Shown one piece after another: positions 23,696-31,972 of a stretch of 39,304 nucleotides of DNA. The translations under genes were made by a program, and so were the position numbers. This DNA comes from Pirellulales bacterium (GTDB taxonomy: Bacteria > Planctomycetota > Planctomycetia > Pirellulales > Thermoguttaceae), in NCBI GenBank assembly GCA_016931995.1, contig JAFGDS010000072.1:1-39304 (forward strand), read 5' to 3'. Below the pieces are notes generated by a model, which worked only from the letters and a program-made list of their open reading frames with translations, was not told the DNA's origin and made no database searches. How positions within the stretch are numbered: position 1 is the stretch's first letter; the number at the start of each line of letters is the position of its first letter.

Positions 23696-25115
23696 TCCCC
23701 GCGGATTTCTGACCTACCCCCGCGTCTCGCCCGGCTACCGCGGCGTCGCCGAGCGCGTGAAGGACTTCGCCGAGGTGGACGCGCTCCTGCCGGTCGAAAC
23801 GCTCCACCAACAGGCGGCGCGGTGCATGGATTGCGGAATCCCCTTCTGCCACGCGGCGGGCTGCCCCGTGCTCAATCGGATCCCCGAGTTCAACGATCTG
23901 GTGTATCAGGGACGGTGGCGCGAGGCGGCGGACAATCTGCACTCGACGAACAACTTCCCGGAAATCACCGGCCGCGTGTGCCCCGCCCCCTGCGAGCCCG
24001 CCTGCACGCTGGCGATCAACGCCGATCCCGTGACGATCAAGCACATTGAACTGCAAATCGCCGAGCGGGCGTTTAACGAGGGCTGGATCGAGCCGGCCGC
24101 GATCGGCGCCCGCACGGGCCGGCGCGTGGCGGTGGTGGGCTCCGGGCCCGCCGGCTTGGCCGCCGCGCAGCAGTTGGTCCGAGCCGGCCACAAGGTCGTC
24201 GTCTTCGAGAAGGACGACCGGGTGGGTGGGCTCTTGCGGTACGGCATCCCCGACTTCAAGCTCGATAAAGACGTGCTCGACCGTCGGTTGGCGCAGATGA
24301 TCGTCGAGGGCGTGAAGTTTGAAACCGACGTGAACGTCGGCATCGACGTCTCGACGCGCTATCTCCGCAAATCGTTCGACGCGATCTGCCTGTGCCTGGG
24401 CGCCGGCGAGCCGCGGCCGCTCGAGGCGCCCGGCGCCGAGCTGGGAAGCGTCCACTTCGCCATGGACTTCCTCCGGCAGCAAAACCGCACGATTGCCGGC
24501 GACGATCTGGCCCGGCGCGGCGAAACGTTGATCCACGCCGCGGGCAAGCACGTCGTCGTGATCGGCGGGGGCGACACGGGCAGCGACTGCGTCGGCACGT
24601 CCATCCGCCAAGGCGCCGTCTCGGTCACCCAACTCGAGATCCTCCCCAAGCCGCCCGAGGGCGCGAACCCGGACACGCCCTGGCCCGCCTGGCCACGGAT
24701 TCTGCGGACGTCCAGCTCGCAGGAAGAGGGCTGCGCGCGGCGGTGGAGCGTCCAGACCCGCTCGCTCACCGGCGAGTGCGGCCACGTGACCCATCTGCAC
24801 GGGTGCGAGGTCGAGTGGACCCGCGGCCCCAAGGGCTGGCAGATGCGCGAGCGGCCGGGCAGCGATTTCACGATCAAGGCCGATCTGGTGCTCGTGGCGA
24901 TGGGCTTTCTGCACGTCGTTCACGCTGGCTTGGTCAACCCGATGGGCATCACCCTTGACGGTCGCGGCAATGTGGCGGTGGCCAACCACGCGACCCACCT
25001 CGAAGGTGTCTTCGCCGCGGGCGACGCCGTCCGGGGAGCCTCGCTCGTGGTCCACGCCATCCATGCCGGCCGGCAAGCCGCCCGGGCGATCAACGCCTTT
25101 CTGGCGTCGAAATAG
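23688..25115 (+). CDS. gltD: Glutamate synthase small subunit
   Basis: This 475-residue subunit passes electrons from NADPH through FAD and iron-sulfur clusters to GltB. The N-terminal cluster domain has CMDCGIPFCHAAGCP and CPAPCEPACTLAI. The FAD-binding motif is VAVVGSGPAGLAAAQQLVRA, with GGLLRYGIPDFKLDK following. The NADPH-binding motif is VVVIGGGDTGSDCVGTSIR, and the end motif is GVFAAGDAVRGASLVVHAIH. All features of the usual bacterial GltD are present at normal length. The start overlaps the end of gltB, indicating co-translation of equal amounts of both subunits. Confidence 0.98.
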   Translation: MADPRGFLTYPRVSPGYRGVAERVKDFAEVDALLPVETLHQQAARCMDCGIPFCHAAGCPVLNRIPEFNDLVYQGRWREAADNLHSTNNFPEITGRVCPAPCEPACTLAINADPVTIKHIELQIAERAFNEGWIEPAAIGARTGRRVAVVGSGPAGLAAAQQLVRAGHKVVVFEKDDRVGGLLRYGIPDFKLDKDVLDRRLAQMIVEGVKFETDVNVGIDVSTRYLRKSFDAICLCLGAGEPRPLEAPGAELGSVHFAMDFLRQQNRTIAGDDLARRGETLIHAAGKHVVVIGGGDTGSDCVGTSIRQGAVSVTQLEILPKPPEGANPDTPWPAWPRILRTSSSQEEGCARRWSVQTRSLTGECGHVTHLHGCEVEWTRGPKGWQMRERPGSDFTIKADLVLVAMGFLHVVHAGLVNPMGITLDGRGNVAVANHATHLEGVFAAGDAVRGASLVVHAIHAGRQAARAINAFLASK

Positions 25116-25144
25116 GCCTCGCCATTGCCCGATCCGCCCGACGA

Positions 25145-25173
25145 TTGACAACCGGCCGGCGACGGCTTAGACT
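25145..25173 (+). promoter_or_regulatory. Likely sigma-70 promoter before the SHD1 gene
   Basis: TTGACA (25145-25150), a 17-base spacer, and TAGACT (25168-25173) make a good vegetative promoter 90 bases before the SHD1-domain gene. It lies just after the gltD stop, so this gene is probably transcribed separately from gltBD. A GGAGG eight bases before the ATG provides the ribosome-binding site. Confidence 0.6.
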
Positions 25174-25263
25174 CCTTTCTCGGGGGCATCGCAATGCCCT
25201 TCGCCATGGGTAGTCCTGGGCGCGGATCCTCCTTTTCTCTTTTGGCTGGGTGGAGGCGGAAAA

Positions 25264-27477
25264 ATGGTCGGGCATTCCTCTTTCGGCGGTCGTTCGATCC
25301 GTGTGGCTTCTCTCTTGGGAGTCGTGGCGACTTTGGCCGCGTTCGTCCTGACGAGCTGGGCGGCCGAGTGGAAACCCGTCACGGAAAGGACCAAGCTGAA
25401 GCGGGGCGATAAGGTGCAGGTGCAACGGCTCGGTCAGTGGGTCGATGGCGTGGTCGTCGGCGTGAACCAATCGGGCTGGATCGGGGTGCGCTTCCGGGAC
25501 GAACACTTCGGCGGCAGGGAAATGACCCTGACGCTGCCTCGCGATCATTTCCGTATTCCCGCCGCGCCCCGCCGGCCGCGGAATCTGGTTCCGGCAAACG
25601 AGAACCCCTTCGAGCCGGCGAAGAAGACGCGGACGTGGTCGGACAACACGGGCAAGTTCAAGATCGAGGCCGAGCTGGTCGAGGTGCTCGAAGACGCCAT
25701 TCGCCTGAAGCGGCCGGACGGCCAGGAGATGACCGTGCCGCGGGCCCGCCTGAGCCGCGAGGACCGCGAGTATCTCAGGAGCCTGCAACAGGCGGACGAT
25801 GAAGACGACGACCGTTTTGGCCAGGATGACGAAGAGGATGACTCCGGTTTTCCGATGAAGGACGCCGACGTGAGCGGCGCGACGGTGGTCATGCTTGCCC
25901 AGGCGCCGAAGCCGGAGAATCTGGCCCCCGACGCGGTCGCGCCGCCGAAGGAGCCAAACGCGCGGCCCGTGGCGCTTCCCGCCAAGGGGGACTTCTTCGA
26001 GCAGATGGAGGGGTTGCTCGTGGCGGCGTCCGATCCGAAGAGGGCGGTGCTCGTCTTCGAGAATCGGCACCACAACTACACCCGCCACGTCCTGGCGACG
26101 CTCGCGCCGGGCAGCCGCGCGTCGGCCGCGCTCGAGGGGGCGGACGGGATGAAGGCCATCGACCTGTCGCCGGCGGGCGACCTCCTGCTGACGGTGCCCG
26201 CGGGCCGATTCCACGACCGGACCAGCCGCGTCGACGTGTGGCGCATCGCGGGCACGAAGCTCGAACACGTCGTCGGCTGGCAGCCGTATGCGGCCGGAAC
26301 GCGCGGGTTCCGCGGTGTGGAATGGGGCGCGTTCGTCGACGCGGATCACGTTCTGACCGGCGACCTCCAAGGCAGGCTCGTCCTGTGGAAACTGCCGGAG
26401 GTAAAGGCCGTGTACACCTGCGAAGGCCGGTTCAACATGGCGCCCGCGCTGAGCGCCGGGCGGAAATACCTGGCCGTTTCGACGGCGGAAGGCGTCGCCG
26501 TGCTCGACGCGAAGTCGGGCGAGACGCTGGGCGGGTACCGCGGCCCAAACGCCTGGGGCACGCTCAGCTTCCGCCCCGACGGCAAGCAGATCGCGCTGGT
26601 CTCGGCCAACCGGCTCACGGTTTGGGACTTTTCGACGGGCGAGCTGTATCGCGACATCGGCCTTTCGGTTGGCCCATGGCACGGCGGCGGCATCGCCTGG
26701 CCGTCGCCGGGCTACTTGCTCGTGGGCAACAAGTATTTGATCGATCTGGAGCACTACGTGCCCTTGTGGGAGTATCGGCCGGCCCCGGGCGCGCACGGCG
26801 GCGCGATGGCGTTCGACATCGGCGGGCAGTTCTGGTATCTCCTGCCGGGGACGGGAGGACAGGCGCTGCTGCCGCTTTCGCTGCCCCACGACGAGGCCAA
26901 ACAGGTCGCCGCGCAGCTCGACGCCAGCAAGCTCCTGGCCGTCCGGCCGGGCATGACGGTCACGCTCGAAGTGAACGTGTCGGCCCAACCCAACGAAATC
27001 CAACAAGTCACCGACCATCTCACCCGCCTTCTGACGGCCAACGGCCTGAAGGTTGCCCCGGGCCAGCCGGTCAAGCTCGTGGCACAGACGCGGCCGGGTG
27101 AAGCCACCGACGAGACCTACGGCCCCTTTGGTCCGTTCTCCCGCAGGCAAAAACAGACCGTCCAATTCCAGGAGCACGTCAGCGAGGTGGCCTTCGTCGT
27201 CGCCGACAAGAAGGCGTGGAGCGTCTCGTCGCTGACGCAGGCGCCGCATTCGCTTCACCTGCAGGAGGGCGAGACGTTGGAACAGGCGCTGGCGAAGTAC
27301 GCGCAACCCAACGTCCAGTTCTTCCAGAAAGTCAACCTTCCGCAGTGCATCGCATGGCCGCGGGAGCAGGACGTCTACGGCGCCACGGAGATCTCGCCCC
27401 AGGGGCTGCACCCCGCGGCCGTACGGCCCAAGGCGCCGAAGACGCCCCAACCACCCGGCAGCGACCTGCGGACGTAA
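25264..27477 (+). CDS. Exported SHD1-domain and WD40-like protein
   Basis: This 737-residue protein begins with an apparent signal peptide or anchor (hydrophobic residues 15-33, ending SWAAEW). An SH3-like segment follows at about 35-90 (KLKRGDKVQVQRLGQWVDGV). Next is an SHD1 domain at about 120-170 (TRTWSDNTGKFKIEAELVEV, then RLKRPDGQEMTVPRARLSRE), a module found in many planctomycetal proteins. A very acidic stretch near 178-196 (DDEDDDRFGQDDEEDD) leads into a degenerate beta-propeller of WD40-like blades at about 235-480 (GRLVLWKLPEV, GVAVLDAKSGETLGGYRG, RLTVWDFSTGELYRDIG). The last 200 residues are not recognised. Function is unknown; a scaffold or sensor role at the cell envelope is only inference. 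Confidence 0.8.
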   Translation: MVGHSSFGGRSIRVASLLGVVATLAAFVLTSWAAEWKPVTERTKLKRGDKVQVQRLGQWVDGVVVGVNQSGWIGVRFRDEHFGGREMTLTLPRDHFRIPAAPRRPRNLVPANENPFEPAKKTRTWSDNTGKFKIEAELVEVLEDAIRLKRPDGQEMTVPRARLSREDREYLRSLQQADDEDDDRFGQDDEEDDSGFPMKDADVSGATVVMLAQAPKPENLAPDAVAPPKEPNARPVALPAKGDFFEQMEGLLVAASDPKRAVLVFENRHHNYTRHVLATLAPGSRASAALEGADGMKAIDLSPAGDLLLTVPAGRFHDRTSRVDVWRIAGTKLEHVVGWQPYAAGTRGFRGVEWGAFVDADHVLTGDLQGRLVLWKLPEVKAVYTCEGRFNMAPALSAGRKYLAVSTAEGVAVLDAKSGETLGGYRGPNAWGTLSFRPDGKQIALVSANRLTVWDFSTGELYRDIGLSVGPWHGGGIAWPSPGYLLVGNKYLIDLEHYVPLWEYRPAPGAHGGAMAFDIGGQFWYLLPGTGGQALLPLSLPHDEAKQVAAQLDASKLLAVRPGMTVTLEVNVSAQPNEIQQVTDHLTRLLTANGLKVAPGQPVKLVAQTRPGEATDETYGPFGPFSRRQKQTVQFQEHVSEVAFVVADKKAWSVSSLTQAPHSLHLQEGETLEQALAKYAQPNVQFFQKVNLPQCIAWPREQDVYGATEISPQGLHPAAVRPKAPKTPQPPGSDLRT

Positions 27478-27532
27478 GGCGCCCACCAGCACGCCGTGCC
27501 GGGCGAAGCGAGGCGCCCTGGGAGAACGCATC

Positions 27533-29557
27533 ATGAAGCGATTCATCAAATTGGTTGGCGCGGCATTCGTCATGGCGACCGGTGTCGGCGCCGGCTTGGG
27601 CGCGGAGCCGGCCGAGGGGAAACCCCTCGCGATTCGCGTCGTCGTTACGGCCGACGAGCTGGCCGATGCGCCGGCCAGTCCGATGATCTGCGGCAACTTC
27701 ATCGAGGCGGGCTTCGGCCGGCAGACGGAGGGGATGTGGGCCCAAATGCTCTTCAACGGGAGCTTCGAGGAGATCCCGCCGTACACGGCCGCGCTTTACG
27801 ATACGCTCGGGCACGGGCCCAAGGACGATCTCGCCGCCCAGCCGTGGTGGCACAGCGGATACGAGGAAAACCCGTGGGAACTGGCCCCCGGCAACGACGA
27901 GGCGAAGTGGCGCCGCGCCGACCACGTCGGCTTCTGGCGGGGCCAATGGGGCGGGTGGCTCGCCAACCCGAGCAAGACCCGCTGGGCCGCCGTGATCCAA
28001 CGCGGCCTGTATCTCCGCAAGGGCGAGACCTACCGGTTCACCAGCATGTTGCGGACCGGCCGGTACCCCTGGGACCTTGCCTCCGAGGACGTGTCGATCC
28101 AGGCGGAGCTTCGGCTGTATCCCGAGGGCGGCGGCGCCGTCGAGCCGATCGCGCGCAAGACGATCGACGGCATTGGCAAAGGGCTGTCGCCCAAAAGCTG
28201 CACGATCGCCAACGCCGACCACGAGGGTCGCGCCACGTTCGGCCTGTGGATACCGCCCGAGACGAACCTGGGCATGGACGACCTGTCGCTCATGCCGGCG
28301 TCGAACGTCCAGGGATGGCGCCGCGACGTGATCGAGCTTTCCCGGCGACTCCGCCCGCCCATCGTCCGCTGGCCGGGCGGCTGCTTCGCCTCGTTTTACC
28401 ACTGGCGCGACGGGATCGGTCCGCGGAGCGAACGCCGGCCCGTGACGAGCTGGTTCTGGGGCGGCCTGTACGACAACGACGTGGGCACGCCGGAATTCGT
28501 CCAGTTCTGCCGCCTGATCGACGCAGCGCCGCTTCTTTGCGTGAATATGATGACCGGCAGCGCCGACGAGGCGGCCGATTGGGTCGCCTACTGCAACGCC
28601 CCGGCGGATCATCCCGTGGGACGTCTGCGGGCGCGGGACGGCTTTGCCGAACCGTTTCGCGTGAAGTATTGGGAGCTGGAAAACGAGCCCTATCGGCGGT
28701 TCACGCCCGACGAGTACGCCCAGCGCTGCGCGGAGTTCGCCCGGCAGATGCGGGCGGTCGATCCGACGATCGAATTGGCCGTGGTGGGCTACGATCCCTT
28801 CCGGCCCCACGTCGGCGAGATCTTGGAGATCTGCGGCCAACACGTCCAATACGTCATTGACCGGGCAACGGACGAAGAAACGCTCCGCGGCGTGCTGGAC
28901 GCGGTCCGCGACTACAATAAGAGACACGGCAGACGCGTGCGCCTGTGCAACACGGAGTGGCCGGCCCCGGAATGGGAGCGGCCCGCCAACGTCGACGAGG
29001 CCGCGCTGGCCAAGATCCCCAACGTCAAAGGTCGGCAGCGATGCTGGTACAGCGCGCTGAACGTGGCGCGGATCCTCCTAACGTTCCAGCGGCTCGGCGG
29101 GGACCTCGCTTTCTCGAATTTCAATAACTTCGCCAACACCTGGGGCCAGAACGCGATCGAGTGCCCCAAGGAGACAACGTATCTCGCGCCGGTGGGCGAG
29201 GTGATGGAGCTGTTCGTCAGGTCGCCCGCGGCGTGGCCGCTGGCACTCTCTGTCGACGACAAGCCGGAGGGCGTCGAGATTCAAGCGGCTTGGAACGCCG
29301 ACCGCACGGCGCTGTGCGTCAACGTAATCAACTACCGCGACGACGCCGTGACGCTGCGGTTTGACCTTGGCCGGCTGCGCCGGAAGTTCGCCCAATGTGA
29401 TGCCACGGTTCTTTGGGCGGACTCGCTTACCAGCTACGCCACGCCCGAGCGGCCCAACGTGGTCCAGCGCGGCCAGTCGAAGGAGAAGTTGTCCGACGGC
29501 GCCGCGTTGGACCTTTCCGTGCGGCCGTACGCGCTCGTCCACGCAGTGCTCGAGTGA
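27533..29557 (+). CDS. Exported GH51-like alpha-L-arabinofuranosidase
   Basis: This 674-residue protein has a signal peptide (residues 1-24, ending GAGLGA). A carbohydrate-binding-like beta-sandwich covers roughly 100-265. A GH51/clan GH-A barrel follows with RPPIVRWPGGCFASFYHWRD. The likely general acid/base is Glu385 in YWELENEP (Asn-Glu pair typical of the clan) and the likely nucleophile is Glu475 in LCNTEWP. A C-terminal beta domain ends the protein. GH51 enzymes remove terminal arabinofuranosyl groups from plant arabinans and arabinoxylans; a few act on other glycans, so specificity is not certain. The start is preceded by GGGAGA. It converges with a DUF2961 gene that may also act on arabinofuranosides. 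Confidence 0.82.
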   Translation: MKRFIKLVGAAFVMATGVGAGLGAEPAEGKPLAIRVVVTADELADAPASPMICGNFIEAGFGRQTEGMWAQMLFNGSFEEIPPYTAALYDTLGHGPKDDLAAQPWWHSGYEENPWELAPGNDEAKWRRADHVGFWRGQWGGWLANPSKTRWAAVIQRGLYLRKGETYRFTSMLRTGRYPWDLASEDVSIQAELRLYPEGGGAVEPIARKTIDGIGKGLSPKSCTIANADHEGRATFGLWIPPETNLGMDDLSLMPASNVQGWRRDVIELSRRLRPPIVRWPGGCFASFYHWRDGIGPRSERRPVTSWFWGGLYDNDVGTPEFVQFCRLIDAAPLLCVNMMTGSADEAADWVAYCNAPADHPVGRLRARDGFAEPFRVKYWELENEPYRRFTPDEYAQRCAEFARQMRAVDPTIELAVVGYDPFRPHVGEILEICGQHVQYVIDRATDEETLRGVLDAVRDYNKRHGRRVRLCNTEWPAPEWERPANVDEAALAKIPNVKGRQRCWYSALNVARILLTFQRLGGDLAFSNFNNFANTWGQNAIECPKETTYLAPVGEVMELFVRSPAAWPLALSVDDKPEGVEIQAAWNADRTALCVNVINYRDDAVTLRFDLGRLRRKFAQCDATVLWADSLTSYATPERPNVVQRGQSKEKLSDGAALDLSVRPYALVHAVLE

Positions 29558-29576
29558 GGCCGCGGTGACGGCGCCT

Positions 29577-29681
29577 CCCCTCTCCCGCTCGCGGGAGAGG
29601 GGCCGGGGGTGAGGGGATCTGGCGAAGCACTGGCAAAGCCAGTGGCACGCTACGCCACCCTCTCCCGCTCGCGGGAGAGGG
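29577..29681. repeat. Array of three palindromes between convergent glycosidase genes
   Basis: The 128 bases between the two convergent stop codons consist largely of repeats: family B at 29577-29602 (CCCCTCTCCCGC arm and its complement), a family A copy at 29627-29648 (CACTGGC-AAA-GCCAGTG), and family B again at 29658-29681. All can form strong hairpins in either transcript, so the array probably acts as a bidirectional terminator even without T-tracts. Confidence 0.8.
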
Positions 29682-29685
29682 GCTA

Positions 29686-31641
29686 TTACGGCGCCGGTTC
29701 GTAATAGAACGCGGCGCTGCGGTAGTCGGCGGGCACGCGGTTGTCGGCGCCGTGCTCGATCTCGGCGCGGATGGTCGAGTCGTAGGGCACCGGATCGGTC
29801 AGGTGCCAGCGGAACGCCGAGGCCTGGTTCCGCTCGCCCACCAGGCGGTAGACGGGAAACCCATGCAGCGGCTGGGCCCCGGGCCCGTTGAGCCGGCCGG
29901 GAAGGGCGTACCAACCGCAATTGAAATAGTCTTCCGAGCCGGTCCCGTGGATCGCGAGCCGGCCGTCCACGGTGAACCGCTCGTCGCCTTCGAGCCACAG
30001 CGGCAGCTTCTCCTTCGTCTGGCCCTCGGTGACCAGATAGGTCCCGACGTAGTGGCCCGTGCCCTTGCGATCGAGGAACGGATGGTACACGTCGGGCTTG
30101 GTGGGCACGCTCTCGTTGTAGGCCGTGTGCAGGTAGCCCCATGTTTCTATCGCGCCTCCGGTCACCCCCGTGAGGATCCGGAGTTTCGCCTTGATCGGCT
30201 TGTCGGTCGAAACCGTGACTTGCGCCGATTGTCGGTACGGCATCGGCAGAAAGTTGTACCAGCCGGCGTCGTTCGTGCCGGTCAGAAGCGCGCGGTAAGG
30301 CGGCGCGTCCTGCGCCTGGCAGAAGAGGAACTCGGCCGGCAGATCAACGGCGGGTTCCTTGGCCCCGTCCCAGCGGATTTGGATCCGGGCTTTCGCGGCC
30401 GCTTTGAGTTCCTCGGGCGTGCCCTCCAGCAGGATGGCTCGGACCATGCGCGACCCCTTGGGCAGGTCCGCCCGGCGGGATTCGCGCTCTTCGAGGTTCA
30501 AGTCAACGACGGTTTCCTCCACGTTGGCCAACCCCAACGCGTCTATCTCGCCCGGCTTCGACCAAAGCCGCACGGCGGCGTCGAGCGCTTCCTTGCGCTG
30601 GGGCGACATATCCATCGTGAAGCTGCGCACGTCTGGGGTGGTCCAGAACGTGCGGTACGTGATCTGGAAGAACCGCACGCCCGTGCCCTCGACGAGGATC
30701 TTGCAGCCGTCGCGATAGGCGATGGGCACGTAGCAGTAGAAGCCGCCCTGTCCCTCGCCCACCAGCGGCCTGGGAAACCGCGCGAGTGCGCCGCTGAATA
30801 TGTCCTCCAGCGGCACATCCAGGGCCGGCTCGTCGCGGCCGTCGACGTAGATCTTCAGGTGTTCCTTTTTGTAGTTGAGCAGGCCCGGCCTTCCCGTGGA
30901 ATGGGTGAACCAGATCCGTTCGATCGCGCCCGCGTCGCGCATGACGGCCAGGACGCTGTTGCCGTCCTCGATCCAGAGCTTCGAGTACGTGCCGCCGAAT
31001 CCGTCGTTGTTCCCGCCCGTGCGGTCGTAGCTACTGAACATCCGGCAGCTCTCGTCCTGTCGCAGCTCGGTCAATCGCCCGAGATCGTGGAGACGGGCCC
31101 AGAGATCGACCTCGCCAGGCGAGGCGGGATCCACCTCGACAGGCGGCGCGGCCGCGCGGAGCGTGATCCGGTCGATTCCAAATCGCGTGCCCTGCGACTC
31201 CTTGTTCTTGCCGACGATTTCGACCATCAGGACGTGCTCGCCCTCCTGCAAATCATGTACGCCCAAGGGCACGGGCGGGGTCAGGCCGACCCACGGGCTC
31301 CACAGGTCGATCCGGCCGCCGACCTTGCGGCCGTCGAGCGAGAACTGCACGATCCCGTAGTCCGGCGCTTTGGTCAGCGTGACGGCCAGGTGTTGCCGGC
31401 CGGACCGCTTCACCGGCACGAACAGCTCGATCTGGTCGCCGGGCTTGGCATCCTTCCAAAAGAGCTGATCGTTGTTATCCCACTTGCCCAGCGGAAAGCC
31501 CTCCATCGTCTGAACCGTGACCGGCCCGCCGGGCGCCGAAACCACCAGAAAGCCAGCCACAGTGCGAAGGTTCTTGTCGGCCGCGACCGCGGGCAAGGCA
31601 AGGCAGCACAACAATAGCAACGTGGGCGTGAAGCGTTTCAT
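29686..31641 (-). CDS. Exported DUF2961 (GH172-like) glycosidase
   Basis: From the ATG at 31641 this 651-residue protein starts with a clear signal peptide (MKRFTPTLLLLCCLALPAVA). A jelly-roll-like region follows at about 25-150 (QHLAVTLTKAPDYGIVQFSL, then GVHDLQEGEHVLMVEIVG). The DUF2961 part shows NNDGFGGTYSKLWIEDG, ERIWFTHSTGRPG, and near the C-terminus the conserved GTGSEDYFNCGWYA and QPLHGFPVYRL. DUF2961 now includes glycoside hydrolase family GH172, whose characterised members act on difructose anhydride or on D-arabinofuranosides. The upstream extension to 31719 lies in repeat-containing DNA and is rejected; AGGA precedes the chosen start. It probably works outside the cytoplasm alongside the GH51-like enzyme. 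Confidence 0.82.
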   Translation of the reverse strand: MKRFTPTLLLLCCLALPAVAADKNLRTVAGFLVVSAPGGPVTVQTMEGFPLGKWDNNDQLFWKDAKPGDQIELFVPVKRSGRQHLAVTLTKAPDYGIVQFSLDGRKVGGRIDLWSPWVGLTPPVPLGVHDLQEGEHVLMVEIVGKNKESQGTRFGIDRITLRAAAPPVEVDPASPGEVDLWARLHDLGRLTELRQDESCRMFSSYDRTGGNNDGFGGTYSKLWIEDGNSVLAVMRDAGAIERIWFTHSTGRPGLLNYKKEHLKIYVDGRDEPALDVPLEDIFSGALARFPRPLVGEGQGGFYCYVPIAYRDGCKILVEGTGVRFFQITYRTFWTTPDVRSFTMDMSPQRKEALDAAVRLWSKPGEIDALGLANVEETVVDLNLEERESRRADLPKGSRMVRAILLEGTPEELKAAAKARIQIRWDGAKEPAVDLPAEFLFCQAQDAPPYRALLTGTNDAGWYNFLPMPYRQSAQVTVSTDKPIKAKLRILTGVTGGAIETWGYLHTAYNESVPTKPDVYHPFLDRKGTGHYVGTYLVTEGQTKEKLPLWLEGDERFTVDGRLAIHGTGSEDYFNCGWYALPGRLNGPGAQPLHGFPVYRLVGERNQASAFRWHLTDPVPYDSTIRAEIEHGADNRVPADYRSAAFYYEPAP

Positions 31642-31692
31642 GGGATTTCCTCGTTTGCGGGTGTGGGTGGCGGACGTCGCGCGTCGGGCAGA

Positions 31693-31757
31693 GTGGCACT
31701 GGCTCCGCCAGTGTGTCAACAGTCCAGCCGAACAAGCACTGGCAAAGCCCGTGGCAC
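31693..31757. repeat. Inverted pair of family A palindromes
   Basis: Copies lie at 31693-31713 (loop TCC) and 31736-31757 (loop AAA, one mismatch in the arm), in opposite orientation, 22 bases apart. They are within the 331-base region between the divergent DUF2961 and LarA-like genes, 52 bases upstream of the DUF2961 start. The rest of that region (31758-31972) has no gene I can support and no clear promoter. Confidence 0.85.
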
Positions 31758-31972
31758 GCGGACTGGATCGTCGGCCAAGTAGGGGTCAATGACGAAACGG
31801 ATCGACCACCAGCCTACCGTCCGGCGTGTCGTTTTTCCACCCCCCCAGGTTTGGATTCCGTCAACCGCCGAGGGGCGGCCGTTGCCGTGCGGGCCTTGTC
31901 GGAAAGGCCGTGGCGCGGATAGGCTGGTGTAGTAATTCACGCTGTTGGGGTCTTATCCAGCGAGTACCACCC

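Noticed and set aside
25090-28927. Long minus-strand frames (898 and 531 codons) opposite the SHD1 and GH51-like genes
   Set aside because: Arg/His/Pro-rich translations with no domains, antisense to genes with signal peptides and family motifs.
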